Made by a program: the position numbers and the translations under genes. From the NCBI RefSeq assembly GCF_016464385.1, contig NZ_JADMLH010000010.1, forward strand, positions 7,593 to 71,592: a DNA stretch of 64,000 nucleotides, in the 5' to 3' direction. The stretch comes from Nucisporomicrobium flavum (GTDB lineage: Bacteria > Actinomycetota > Actinomycetes > Mycobacteriales > Micromonosporaceae). Below the pieces are notes generated by a model. That model had not been told where the DNA came from and made no database searches. It saw only the letters and a list, made by a program, of their open reading frames with translations. Shown here one piece after another: positions 1-7,855 of this stretch (the stretch's first letter is position 1; each line of letters opens with the position of its first letter).

Positions 1-71
1 CGGGGGGGGGGGGGGTTTGGGGGGGCGTGCCCCGGGGGGGGCGGCTCGCGCCCCGGCGCCCCCCCCCCCCG
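1..71 (-). terminator. G/C homopolymer hairpin after the chitinase
   Basis: Directly after the chitinase stop, the transcript strand has a run of 12 G followed by runs of about 8, 7 and 14 C, broken by short mixed segments and one AAA. A G-run pairing with C-runs would make a very strong hairpin, so it may stop transcription. The plus strand has several long G-runs and could form a G-quadruplex. Homopolymers this long at the very start of the window could also be a sequencing or assembly artefact. Confidence 0.3.
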
Positions 72-1451
72 TTACGGCAGCGTCCAGCGCTGGTTCGCGC
101 CGGCGAAGCAGTCCCAGATCTGCAGCCGGGTGCCGTTGGCCGAGCTGTTGTTCGACGCGTCGAGGCACCGGCCGCTCGACGGGTTGCGCAGCGTCCCGTC
201 GCCCTGCGCCTGCCACGTCTGTGCGCCCGTACCGTTGCAGTCGTAGATCTGCACCAGCGAGCCGTTGGCCGTGCCGGCCGCGGCCACGTCCATGCACTTG
301 CCGAGCGCGCGCAGCGTGCCGTCGGCACCGACCGTCCAGGTCTGCGCGGCCGTGCCGTTGCAGTCGTAGAGCTGCACCGCCGTGCCGTTGGCCGACGAGG
401 CCGCGGCGATGTCGACGCACTTGCCGGCGATCCCGGTGATCCGCCCGGTGCGCCCCGACGGCGGGTTGGTCGGCGGGTTGGTGCCGCCGGTCGCGGTCGC
501 GTAGATGGCGCTGACCAGGGAGTTCGCGCCGGTGGCGTCCTGTGACAGCTCCCAGTTCATGATGCCGCCGGCGTTCGCCATGGCCCACTGGGTCTTGCGC
601 CGGATCGTCGGCAGGCCGTTGTAGCACTCGTTGACGCCGTTGATGGTCGCGCAGTCCTGGTTGGCGAAGGCCGGGTTGACCGCGACGATCTCCGCGTACG
701 TCTTGTAGCCGGGCCGGCTGTAGAACGGCACGCCCAGCACCGCCTTGGAGGCCGGCAGGCCGCGGCCCTTCCAGAAGTTGACGCTGGCGATCGACCAGTC
801 GTAGTTGGCGTGCGGGCTGCCGCCGTCGTACGCCATAATGTTCAGCCAGTCGACGGCGTTGAAGACGGCCGGCTGCACCCCGTTCGCCGTGCCGCCCTCG
901 GAGACCACCGCGGCGGTGAGCAGCTTGCCTTGGGCGTGCAGGGCGTTGCCGAGCTGCTGCATGAGCGCGGTGTAGTTGTTCCCGGAGGTGCCGGGGTCGG
1001 GGTATTCCCAGTCGATGTCGATGCCGTCCAGGTTGTACTGGCCGACGACGCCCATCACGGTGTTGACGAAGGTCGTGCGGGTGCTCGCGCTGCCCGCCAT
1101 CGCCTCGAAGCCGGAGTCGTTGCCGTCGTTCCAGCCGCCGATGGCCAGCGAGACCTTGACGTTGTTCTGGTGGCCGAGCGACACGAGCTGCGACAGCTTC
1201 GACGTGTTCTCGATCGGCTGCAGGGTGCCGTTCGCGTTGGGGAGCGCGAAGGCGTAGTTGATGTGGGTGAGCTTGCTGTACTGGATGCTCGTGACGCTGC
1301 CGGCCCAGGACGGCATGTAGCCGACGCTCCGGAAGTTGTTCGGCAGCACCGCCGCCTCGGAGGTGCCCTGGACGGCCAGCGCGGTGACGAGACCGCCGGC
1401 GGCGACCACGAGGGCGGCCGCGGCCGAGGCGATTCTTCTTCTCTTTGCCAT
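72..1451 (-). CDS. Secreted GH18 chitinase with C-terminal ricin-type (CBM13) lectin domain
   Basis: Predicted exported endochitinase of 459 aa. Residues 1-34 form a signal peptide (MAKRRR, then an Ala/Val-rich core). The GH18 barrel follows, with the SxGG-type strand SLAIGGW near 101-107 and the catalytic motif DGIDIDWEYP at 142-151, whose Glu149 is the expected acid/base. A Pro/Gly/Thr linker (TNPPTNPPSG) leads to a beta-trefoil with three QTW/QRW-type repeats, each preceded by LYDCNG, IYDCNG or IWDCFAG, which should bind carbohydrate. I chose the ATG at 1451 because AGGAAGG lies about 10 nt upstream and the signal peptide begins there; a longer reading from 1499 adds residues without signal character. 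The gene is divergent from gltX. An imperfect palindrome about 60 bp upstream may control it. The family assignment is firm; endo versus exo action is not settled. Confidence 0.93.
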   Translation of the reverse strand: MAKRRRIASAAAALVVAAGGLVTALAVQGTSEAAVLPNNFRSVGYMPSWAGSVTSIQYSKLTHINYAFALPNANGTLQPIENTSKLSQLVSLGHQNNVKVSLAIGGWNDGNDSGFEAMAGSASTRTTFVNTVMGVVGQYNLDGIDIDWEYPDPGTSGNNYTALMQQLGNALHAQGKLLTAAVVSEGGTANGVQPAVFNAVDWLNIMAYDGGSPHANYDWSIASVNFWKGRGLPASKAVLGVPFYSRPGYKTYAEIVAVNPAFANQDCATINGVNECYNGLPTIRRKTQWAMANAGGIMNWELSQDATGANSLVSAIYATATGGTNPPTNPPSGRTGRITGIAGKCVDIAAASSANGTAVQLYDCNGTAAQTWTVGADGTLRALGKCMDVAAAGTANGSLVQIYDCNGTGAQTWQAQGDGTLRNPSSGRCLDASNNSSANGTRLQIWDCFAGANQRWTLP

Positions 1452-1513
1452 GGGGTGGGGACCTTCCTGTCCGGCGTGGGGGCGCCGTGGGCACGACATC
1501 GGGCCGGGAAATC

Positions 1514-1530
1514 TTAAGAAGCCTTACTAA
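1514..1530. promoter_or_regulatory. Imperfect palindrome upstream of the chitinase
   Basis: TTAAGAAG-C-CTTACTAA has 8-bp arms matching at 6 of 8 positions around one central base, in an unusually A/T-rich island between the divergent chitinase and gltX starts. It lies about 60 bp upstream of the chitinase start. Secreted glycosidase genes of actinomycetes often carry such operators, so repression or induction by sugar is a reasonable inference. No DasR-type site (ACTGGTCTAGACCAGT-like) is visible. Confidence 0.4.
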
Positions 1531-1599
1531 CAGTCGTCAATATAAGTCGTGAAGAAAGGCCGCCGGAAACCTCGTCGCGGGGGGCCGTAGGCTTGGGCC

Positions 1600-3009
1600 G
1601 TGACTGTACGAGTACGCTTCGCCCCTTCTCCGACCGGAATGTTTCACGTCGGCGGCGCCCGCTCGGCGCTGCAGAACTGGATCTACGCACAGCAGACGGG
1701 CGGCACGTTCGTCCTGCGGATCGAGGACACCGACGCGGCCCGCAACCGGCCGGAGTGGACCGAGGGCATCATCTCCGCACTCGACTGGATCGGCATCGAA
1801 CGCGGTGCCTACGAGGGTCCCTACTTCCAGTCGGCGTACGCGAGCGACCACACCGCCGCGGCCACCCGGCTGTACGGCGAGGGCCGCGCGTACTACTGCG
1901 ACTGCACCCGCGACGACGTCGTGGCGCGTACGGGCAACACCCACACCGGCTACGACGGCTTCTGCCGGGAGCGCGCGCTCGGGCCCGGCGAGGGTCGCGC
2001 GCTGCGGTTCCGTACGCCGGACGAGGGCGAGACCGTGGTGGTCGACCTGGTCCGCGGCGAGCCCACGTTCGACAACAAGCTCATCGAGGACTTCGTCATC
2101 GCCCGCAGCGACGGCTCGGCGGTCTTCCTGCTCGCCAACGTGGTCGACGACATGACGATGGGCATCACCCACGTCATCCGCGCCGAGGAGCACCTGCCCA
2201 ACACCCCCAAGCAGCAGCTGCTCTGGGAGGCGCTGGGCGTCAAGCCGCCGGTGTGGGGACACGTGCCCGTCATCGTCAACGAGAAGCGCCAGAAGCTGTC
2301 CAAGCGCCGCGACAAGGTGGCGCTGGAGTCGTACCGCGACGAGGGCTACCTGGCCGCCGCCATGCGCAACTACCTGATGCTGCTCGGCTGGGCGCCCAGC
2401 GGTGACCGGGAGATCGTGCCGTGGCAGGTCGTCCTCGACGAGTACCGGCTCGAGGACGTCAACCACTCCCCCGCCTTCTTCGACGTCAAGAAGCTGCGGG
2501 CGTTCAACGGCGAGTACATCCGCGCGCTGTCCGCCGAGGAGTTCGCGGCGGTGTGCGCGCCGTGGCTGGGCGGCACCGACACGATCGCCGCCCCGCCGTG
2601 GGACCCGGCGAAGTTCGACGCCACGGTGTTCGCCGCCGTCGCGCCGCTCGCGCAGACCCGCATCGCCGTGCTCAGCGAGATCGTCGACTACGTCGACTTC
2701 CTCTTCCTCGACGAGCCCGTCTCCGACGAGCAGTCCTGGAACAAGGCGATGAAGGAGGGCGCGGCCGAGATCCTCGACGCCGCGGCCGCCGCCTTCGGCG
2801 CCCTCGAGGAGTGGACGGCCGACCCGCTCAAGGCCGCCCTGGAGCGTGTCGGCGAGGAGCGCGGGCTCAAGCTGGGCAAGACCCAGGCGCCGGTCCGGGT
2901 CGCCGCGACCGGGCGTACGGTCGGCCTGCCGCTGTTCGAGTCGCTCGAGATGCTCGGGCGCGAGCGCACCCTCGCCCGGCTGGCCGCGGCCCGGGCGAAG
3001 CTCGGCTGA
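1600..3009 (+). CDS. gltX: Glutamyl-tRNA synthetase
   Basis: Class I aminoacyl-tRNA synthetase of 469 aa that charges tRNA-Glu. In actinobacteria, which use the GatCAB route and usually lack GlnRS, it is expected to mischarge tRNA-Gln as well. The N-terminus carries the HIGH-type signature PSPTGMFHVG at about 9-18, and KLSKRR at about 232-237 is the KMSKS loop. The C-terminal helical anticodon-binding part is present, and the length is normal for the family. The start is GTG at 1600, placed so that the VRVRFAPSPTG strand is intact. The gene stands alone on its strand and is followed by a perfect 11-bp hairpin at 3033-3058. Confidence 0.96.
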   Translation: MTVRVRFAPSPTGMFHVGGARSALQNWIYAQQTGGTFVLRIEDTDAARNRPEWTEGIISALDWIGIERGAYEGPYFQSAYASDHTAAATRLYGEGRAYYCDCTRDDVVARTGNTHTGYDGFCRERALGPGEGRALRFRTPDEGETVVVDLVRGEPTFDNKLIEDFVIARSDGSAVFLLANVVDDMTMGITHVIRAEEHLPNTPKQQLLWEALGVKPPVWGHVPVIVNEKRQKLSKRRDKVALESYRDEGYLAAAMRNYLMLLGWAPSGDREIVPWQVVLDEYRLEDVNHSPAFFDVKKLRAFNGEYIRALSAEEFAAVCAPWLGGTDTIAAPPWDPAKFDATVFAAVAPLAQTRIAVLSEIVDYVDFLFLDEPVSDEQSWNKAMKEGAAEILDAAAAAFGALEEWTADPLKAALERVGEERGLKLGKTQAPVRVAATGRTVGLPLFESLEMLGRERTLARLAAARAKLG

Positions 3010-3032
3010 TTCCTTCGTGACCATTTCGGTAT

Positions 3033-3058
3033 GCGCGCACCGGGAAACCGGTGCGCGC
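3033..3058 (+). terminator. 11-bp GAAA-loop hairpin after gltX
   Basis: GCGCGCACCGG-GAAA-CCGGTGCGCGC is a perfect 11-bp stem closed by a GNRA tetraloop, 24 nt after the gltX stop. There is no T-tract, which is common for actinobacterial intrinsic terminators. A processing or stability element is the alternative. Confidence 0.65.
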
Positions 3059-3098
3059 GTCCCTCACCAGGCAACTCTTTCGCCCCGGGCGTGCGTCT

Positions 3099-3115
3099 TG
3101 ACGGTATGACCGTCA
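3099..3115. promoter_or_regulatory. Perfect 7-bp-arm palindrome upstream of the secreted-protein gene
   Basis: TGACGGT-ATG-ACCGTCA has perfect 7-bp arms around a 3-nt spacer, about 210 bp upstream of the GTG at 3323. TTGACG at its left edge could double as a -35 element. A dimeric repressor or activator site is plausible; no regulator is named. Confidence 0.4.
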
Positions 3116-3322
3116 GCAGCACGGGTGACCTTGGCCAGCGGCGCTTGCAGGCGCTGGGTACTATTCGCGCGCCGATCAGCAGTCGCTGTTCACTCTCGCC
3201 GCCGATTTCCGATAGCTCGAAAAGGCCGCCCGCCGGGATGCGGGCGACTGGATCTGCGAGGAAGCTGTGAGAACGCACGCACGGCGCGGCAATGTCCATC
3301 ACGCAGGCGGGGGAGGCCGGAC

Positions 3323-4036
3323 GTGGCTCGAGGTTTGATCACGCGGCGCTGGACCGCGACCGGCGTGCTCGCCGCGGCGCTCGCGTTCGGAGCCGGGCTC
3401 GCGCCAGGTGTCGCCCACGCCGCACCGGCGCCGGTGACCGCCTCGGTCCTGCAGGAGGACTCCAGCTCGGCGGCGCCCAAGGCGGGTGCGAAGCCGACGG
3501 CCGTGCAGATCGCCGGCAAGGTGCCCGGCGGCAAGATCGTCGTTCAGCAGGCCGACCGGCGCGACCTGTTCCAGCGCCTGCTCAGCGAGGTCAACTGGCT
3601 GGCCTCGGCCACGCCGACCACGACCAAGCCCAAGGCCGACAAGCTCGGGCCGAAGTACACGATCGTCGTGCTGGTCAAGGACAAGGCCGCCCAGCAGTAC
3701 GACCTCTACCCGATGGCCGCCGGCGGCCCGCGCGCGTACCGGCCGGCCAAGCAGCCGACCGGCAAGAAGGCGGCGGGCTGGTTCTACGGCCGGCTCACCA
3801 TGTCGGAGTCGCTGCGCATCGCCGGCGTCCCGCTCAAGGAGAAGCCGGACGTGGTCAGCGGCGGCATCGGCGGCGGGGTCGGCGAGGAGGTCGACTCCGA
3901 GGAGCTCGACCCGCTCGCGGTCGGCAGCGACGTGCTCAGCCAGATGCGCCAGCTGTTCCTGCTCAACGGCGCGGTGCTGCTGGTCGTGCTGATCGGGCTG
4001 GGTGGCGTGGCATACCTGATCCGCCGCCGGGTCTGA
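3323..4036 (+). CDS. Secreted, C-terminally membrane-anchored protein of unknown function
   Basis: I do not recognise a family. The 237-aa product begins with a signal peptide (VARGLITRRW, a hydrophobic stretch, then AHAAPAP as likely cleavage region). A soluble Lys/Ala-rich extracytoplasmic part of about 170 residues follows. It includes a strand-like segment YTIVVLVKDKAAQQYDLYP and an acidic patch EEVDSEELDP. One transmembrane helix (LFLLNGAVLLVVLIGLGGVAYL) and an IRRRV tail close the protein, giving a type I topology. The GTG at 3323 was chosen because GGGGGAGG sits 6-7 nt upstream and the signal peptide starts there; an upstream reading from 3125 adds 66 unlikely residues. It converges with the next gene. 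Confidence 0.75.
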   Translation: MARGLITRRWTATGVLAAALAFGAGLAPGVAHAAPAPVTASVLQEDSSSAAPKAGAKPTAVQIAGKVPGGKIVVQQADRRDLFQRLLSEVNWLASATPTTTKPKADKLGPKYTIVVLVKDKAAQQYDLYPMAAGGPRAYRPAKQPTGKKAAGWFYGRLTMSESLRIAGVPLKEKPDVVSGGIGGGVGEEVDSEELDPLAVGSDVLSQMRQLFLLNGAVLLVVLIGLGGVAYLIRRRV

Positions 4037-4043
4037 CCCCGGC

Positions 4044-4808
4044 TCAGCCGGCCGGGCGCACCGGCACCCGCAGCACCGGGCAGGCGAGCGCCGGGGCGTT
4101 GCACCGCTCCCCCAGGCCGAAGGCGTCCGGCAGCCGCGGATCGGTCGCGGCCTGCGCCACCTCCCGCGCCGTCAGCGGCGGCTTGCCACGTTCGGCGTCG
4201 CCGGTGCCGCGCTCGCCCGTCGCCTGCACCACCACCGTGCGCCCGTCCACGACCCGGCGGGCGATCACCTCGTTGACCTGCCAGTCCCTGTCCTCGCGCG
4301 CGGAGTAGCGGGCGTACTCGACGCCGGCGCGGGTCCGGTCCGGCTGGGCGCAGGCGTCCGGGTCGGCCAGCACCGGCAGGCACAGCCCGGCGGGCGCGTC
4401 GTAGACGGCCACCTCGATCATGCCGTGCGGCCCGCCGTTCGCGGTCAGGACGGCGTACTGCCGCCAGCCCGGCCCGGACGCCGGCTGCCGCGGCACGATC
4501 CGCAGGTCCCGGGCGTCCACCGGGCCGCTGAGCACCCGCAGGACCGGGTCCAGCACCGCCGACGGGCGCGGCTGGGCGACCGGCACGGCGGCGGCCGTAC
4601 GCGGCTTCGGCCCGGGCAGCAGGACCGTCGTGAGGGCGTACCCGAGGAGCACGACGATCAGCACGACGGCCAGGCCGGCCAGGATCACCACCCGGACGCG
4701 GCGGCGGCGCAGCCGGTCGGCGCGGCGGACGATGTCGTCGACGGCATCGCCGATCGGCGGCTCGGCCGCGCAGGCGCGCTCGAGGACGCTGGTCATGGCC
4801 GCGCTCAC
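4044..4808 (-). CDS. Single-pass membrane protein coupled to a sigma factor
   Basis: The 254-aa protein has a cytoplasmic N-terminus ending in Arg-rich RRRRVRVV, one transmembrane helix (VVILAGLAVVLIVVLLGYAL, about 39-58) and an extracytoplasmic domain containing four Cys residues near its C-terminal half. Its GTG start overlaps the TGA of the upstream sigma-factor-like gene (GTGA, 4805-4808), so the two are translationally coupled. Position and topology resemble an anti-sigma or sensor partner of an ECF sigma factor, but I see no zinc-binding HxxxCxxC motif in the N-terminus, so that role is inference. An in-frame ATG at 4796 is an alternative start. Confidence 0.7.
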   Translation of the reverse strand: MSAAMTSVLERACAAEPPIGDAVDDIVRRADRLRRRRVRVVILAGLAVVLIVVLLGYALTTVLLPGPKPRTAAAVPVAQPRPSAVLDPVLRVLSGPVDARDLRIVPRQPASGPGWRQYAVLTANGGPHGMIEVAVYDAPAGLCLPVLADPDACAQPDRTRAGVEYARYSAREDRDWQVNEVIARRVVDGRTVVVQATGERGTGDAERGKPPLTAREVAQAATDPRLPDAFGLGERCNAPALACPVLRVPVRPAG

Positions 4809-5284
4809 GCCGTCACCGCCGGCCGGGTGATCCGCAGCAGGTCGGCGAACGCGGCCAGGCCCTCGGCCTCGTACTCGGTCACCTTCGTGGCGTCGAGGCC
4901 GAGCACCTCCGCGGTGTCGACCACCGCGAGATGGCAGAAGTGGTGCAGCACCAGGACCGCGCGGCACTTGGGCGACAGCCGGCGCAGAGCGTCGAGCACC
5001 AGCACCGTGAAGACGTCACCCATCCCGGCGTCGGCGTCGGCCGCACCGCGCTCGCCCGCCTCGCTCGGCGCGACGAAGACGTGCTCGCGGCGCCCGTGCG
5101 ACGGCTTGAACGCGGCCATCAGGTCGCCGTACGCCCACAGGTCCGGATCCCCCACGTCGGGGGCGGTCAGCGCCCGGGCGAGCGTGGCGCGCGCCAGCTC
5201 ACCGGCCTGCGCCCAGTCCCCGCACATCAGGAAGGCCGCCCGGCGCAGGTGGGCGTAGCGCTGGGCCACGTACTCCTCGGTCAT
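4805..5284 (-). CDS. Divergent SigE-type ECF sigma factor
   Basis: The 159-aa product begins MTEEYVAQRYAHLRRAAFLM, which matches the region-2 start of actinobacterial SigE-family sigma factors. A region-4-like helix-turn-helix follows (LRRLSPKCRAVLVLHHF, then DTAEVLGLDATKVTEYEAEG). The core of region 2, normally rich in acidic and aromatic residues that contact core polymerase and the -10 element, is poorly conserved here, and the linker is short. It may be a weak or specialised sigma factor. The ATG at 5284 has AAAGG just upstream; another in-frame start lies at 5305. It forms a coupled pair with the membrane protein after it. Confidence 0.7.
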   Translation of the reverse strand: MTEEYVAQRYAHLRRAAFLMCGDWAQAGELARATLARALTAPDVGDPDLWAYGDLMAAFKPSHGRREHVFVAPSEAGERGAADADAGMGDVFTVLVLDALRRLSPKCRAVLVLHHFCHLAVVDTAEVLGLDATKVTEYEAEGLAAFADLLRITRPAVTA

Positions 5285-5332
5285 TTGCACCTTTATAGGG
5301 CACAACGGCGGGACCGCGCGGCGGAACGGGGG

Positions 5333-5950
5333 TCACGCGACCCGGACGGTGACCTCCACGAGCCGGATGAGGTCCTCGAGGTCCGCGTCGAACTCGGCCG
5401 CGTCGTCCGCCGGCTGCGCGTCGCCGGCCGCGTCGTCCGCGGGTTGCGCGTCGCCGGCCGCGTCGTCCGCGGGTTGCGTGCCGGCGGCCGCCGGGAGCCC
5501 GCCGGTGACCTCGCCGGTCGTGTAGCCGAGCAGGAAGGCGCAGATCATCCGGGTCAGCCGGGGCACCTTGTCCGCGGGCACGCCCGCGTCGTGCAGCGTC
5601 GCGTGCAGGGCCGCGGTCAGCCACGAGCCGCCGGGTGAGGGACGGTTCAGGATCAGCGGGTACGCCCGCGGGTGCCGCCGGGACAGGCCGCGTACCGCCC
5701 GGCCCAGGGCGCGCAGCCGCTGCCGCCAGTCGATGCCCGACGGGTCGTCGCCGTACGCGCTGCCGAGCTCCAGGTGCAGCAGGTCGACCAGGCCGTCGAG
5801 CAGGGCGTCCTTGCCGCCGACGTACGGGTAGAGCGCCATCGAGGTGAGCCCGACCCGTTCCGCCACCGCCCGCATGGACATCGCACCGAGGCCCTGCTCG
5901 TCGACGAGGGCGAGGGCCTGGTCGAGGATGAGCCGTCTCTTGTCGTCCAC
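5333..5950 (-). CDS. TetR-family transcriptional regulator with repeat-expanded C-terminus
   Basis: The N-terminal helix-turn-helix is clear: LILDQALALVDEQGLGAMSM then AVAERVGLTSMALYPYVGGK, with the usual TetR recognition helix. The rest looks like a TetR_C ligand-binding domain, with helices around LLDGLVDLLHLELG and RLTRMICAFLLGYT. Near the C-terminus a 10-residue Asp/Ala/Pro/Gln unit (GDAQPADDAA) is repeated about three times before a final acidic segment. The repeat is unlikely to belong to the folded domain. I placed the start at the GTG of VDDKRRLI (5950); GTG at 6007 gives 19 more basic residues and is possible. Ligand and targets are unknown. A small acidic protein lies upstream on the same strand. 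Confidence 0.83.
   Translation of the reverse strand: MDDKRRLILDQALALVDEQGLGAMSMRAVAERVGLTSMALYPYVGGKDALLDGLVDLLHLELGSAYGDDPSGIDWRQRLRALGRAVRGLSRRHPRAYPLILNRPSPGGSWLTAALHATLHDAGVPADKVPRLTRMICAFLLGYTTGEVTGGLPAAAGTQPADDAAGDAQPADDAAGDAQPADDAAEFDADLEDLIRLVEVTVRVA
5401..5490 (-). repeat. In-frame 30-bp tandem repeat in the TetR gene
   Basis: Three 30-bp units lie head to tail (5401-5430, 5431-5460, 5461-5490). The first two are nearly identical and the third is diverged in its second half. Thirty bases is ten codons, so the frame is kept and copy-number change would only lengthen the acidic linker. Confidence 0.85.
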
Positions 5951-6029
5951 GGCCCCACGGTGTCCGGGCGCCGGGCGCCTGTGGTGGCGGACGCGCCCGG
6001 CAGTCACCCCCTGGGGTGAGAAGTCGGCA

Positions 6030-6275
6030 TCAGCACCAGCGGCCGGGGGGACGTCCGCGGCCGGCGGCGCGACGGCGGGGGCGTACCGCGCCGTGCAGGT
6101 GGGCGCCGGCCCAGCCGCGCAGCTCGGAGCGGCAGCCCACCCGGTGCGGGACCTCGTCGGCGGGCTCGTCGCCGGTGGACGCCACGGCGAGGACGGCGGC
6201 GTCGGACGTGGGCGCCGAGCCGTCCTCCGCGGCGTCGTGCTCCGCGTCGGGGCGTACCCCCTCGTGGTCCTTCAT
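6030..6275 (-). CDS. Small protein of unknown function, acidic N-terminal half
   Basis: An 81-codon reading frame starts at an ATG with an excellent ribosome site (GGAGGGGAGG) about 7 nt upstream. Residues 1-45 are acidic and low in complexity (MKDHEGVRPDAEHDAAEDG). The last 30 residues are Arg/Gly/Pro-rich and may be out-of-frame tail, so the gene may be frameshifted or shorter in relatives. It lies upstream of the TetR gene on the same strand with a 79-bp gap, and is divergent from the PucR regulator. No family recognised. Confidence 0.45.
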   Translation of the reverse strand: MKDHEGVRPDAEHDAAEDGSAPTSDAAVLAVASTGDEPADEVPHRVGCRSELRGWAGAHLHGAVRPRRRAAGRGRPPGRWC

Positions 6276-6496
6276 GTCGTGCCTCCCCTCCTGACGTTGC
6301 CGGTCACCTGATCGGCACCGCGGCGCCCGGCTTGACCCTCGCGGGTGCCGGTCCTCGCGGCGCTAGGACGACACCCTGCCAGGTCACCGACCGAAATCGC
6401 GGGGAGGGCACACCGCGATAACGGACAAATTTCCGCAAACAACTCAGGGCGGCGGTCCGCGGCGCCGGCCCGGGCGGTCCCTGACATGCTGGTCGG

Positions 6497-7690
6497 ATGG
6501 CAGCGGACGGCAACTCCACGGGTACGGCGAAACGCCCCCTGGCCGCCACCCTGCGCCGGGTCGAACGCAACGCCGGCGCCCTGGCCTCGGCGAGCGTGGC
6601 CCGGATGGACGAGACGCTGCCGTGGTTCCGGGCGCTGCCCGCCGACCAGCGTTCGTCGATCATGCTCGTGGCCCAGGCCGGCGTCCGGTCGCTGGTCGAG
6701 TGGCTGCGCTCGGGCGGCACCGCGGCCGGCACCCAGGAGATCTCCGACGAGGTCTTCGCCGCCGCGCCGCGCGCCCTGGCCCGGTCGATCACGCTGACCC
6801 AGACCGTCCAGCTGATCAAGGTCACCATCGACGTCGCCGAGTCCGAGGTGGCCAACCTGGCCGCGGCCGGCGAGGAGGGTGCGCTCACCGAGGCCATCCT
6901 CAAGTTCTCCCGGGAGATCGCGTTCTCCGCCGCCCGGGTGTACGCCCGCGCCGCCGAGTCCCGCGGCGCGTGGGACGCCCGCCTGCAGGCCCTGCTCGTG
7001 GACGCGCTGCTGCGCGGCGACTCCTCCGACGTGCTGGCCAGCCGGGCCGCCGCGCTGGGCTGGGCGGACGCCCCGCCGGTGGCCGTCGTGGTGGGCCGCT
7101 CCCCCGGCGGGGACCACACCGCCGTGCTGCACAGCGTCTACCGGGCGGCCCGGCGGGCTCGGGTCGAGGTGGTCGGCGGGGTGCACGGCGACCGGCTGGT
7201 GGTGGTGATGGGTGGCGCCGCTGACCCGCTCGCGATCGCCGGGCAGCTCGCCGCCGCCTTCGGCGAGGGACCGGTCGTGGTCGGGCCCGCCGTACCGTCG
7301 CTCGACAACGCCACCGAGTCGGCCCGCGCGGCGCTCGCCGGCTTCCGCGCCGCCCAGGCCTGGCCCGGCGCGCCCAACCCCGTCGCGGCCGACGCCCTGC
7401 TGCCCGAGCGAGCGCTGGCCGGCGACGCCGAGGCGCGGCGCACGCTCAAACACGATGCGTACGGCGCCCTGGTACGCGCCGGCGGCGGACTGCTGGAGAC
7501 GCTGGACGCCTTCTTCGCCGCGAACGGGGTGTTGGAGAGCGCCGCCCGTGAGCTCTTCGTGCACCCCAACACAGTGCGGTACCGTCTCAAGCGCGTAGCC
7601 GAAGTGACCGGGATGTCCCCTCTGGACGGGCGGGACGCGTTCGCGCTGCGGATGGCCCTCATCCTCGGCCGGCTGGACCCTGCGAGCTAA
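6497..7690 (+). CDS. fasR: PucR-family regulator of fatty-acid synthesis (FasR-like)
   Basis: The 397-aa protein ends in a PucR-type helix-turn-helix: LLETLDAFFAANGVLESAAR, then ELFVHPNTVRYRLKRVAEVTG, where HPNTVRYRL is the recognition helix. The N-terminal two thirds are the helical sensor and central GGDEF-like region usual in CdaR/PucR proteins. It lies directly upstream of fabD on the same strand, the position of FasR (SCO2386) in Streptomyces coelicolor, which controls the fab cluster. By analogy it should bind near 7700-7850 and adjust membrane-lipid synthesis. The start is ATG 6497. The family is firm; the target is inferred from context. Confidence 0.87.
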   Translation: MAADGNSTGTAKRPLAATLRRVERNAGALASASVARMDETLPWFRALPADQRSSIMLVAQAGVRSLVEWLRSGGTAAGTQEISDEVFAAAPRALARSITLTQTVQLIKVTIDVAESEVANLAAAGEEGALTEAILKFSREIAFSAARVYARAAESRGAWDARLQALLVDALLRGDSSDVLASRAAALGWADAPPVAVVVGRSPGGDHTAVLHSVYRAARRARVEVVGGVHGDRLVVVMGGAADPLAIAGQLAAAFGEGPVVVGPAVPSLDNATESARAALAGFRAAQAWPGAPNPVAADALLPERALAGDAEARRTLKHDAYGALVRAGGGLLETLDAFFAANGVLESAARELFVHPNTVRYRLKRVAEVTGMSPLDGRDAFALRMALILGRLDPAS

Positions 7691-7761
7691 GTCACGCCAA
7701 CGAGCGGCCCGCGAATACGTGGCGGCAGCCCCCGCAAATACCCACGAACAGCCACAAAGCC

Positions 7762-7784
7762 TGGGGTGCTTTGTAGGAACCCCA
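7762..7784. promoter_or_regulatory. Candidate operator upstream of fabD
   Basis: TGGGGT, 11 nt, then ACCCCA forms a perfect 6-bp-arm inverted repeat in the 165-bp gap between the PucR-type regulator and fabD. It is the most symmetric element in that gap and a candidate site for the regulator. A TAGGGT about 13 bp downstream could be a -10 element. Confidence 0.35.
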
Positions 7785-7855
7785 CAACGCGGGTCGTAGG
7801 GTTTGGTCTCCCGCCGCACCCGCGGAACCCTGCCTCATCCGGAAGAGTCGAGGAC

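Noticed and set aside
1537..3024. A 495-codon minus-strand frame opposite gltX
   Set aside because: It is the mirror of gltX. The plus strand carries intact synthetase motifs.
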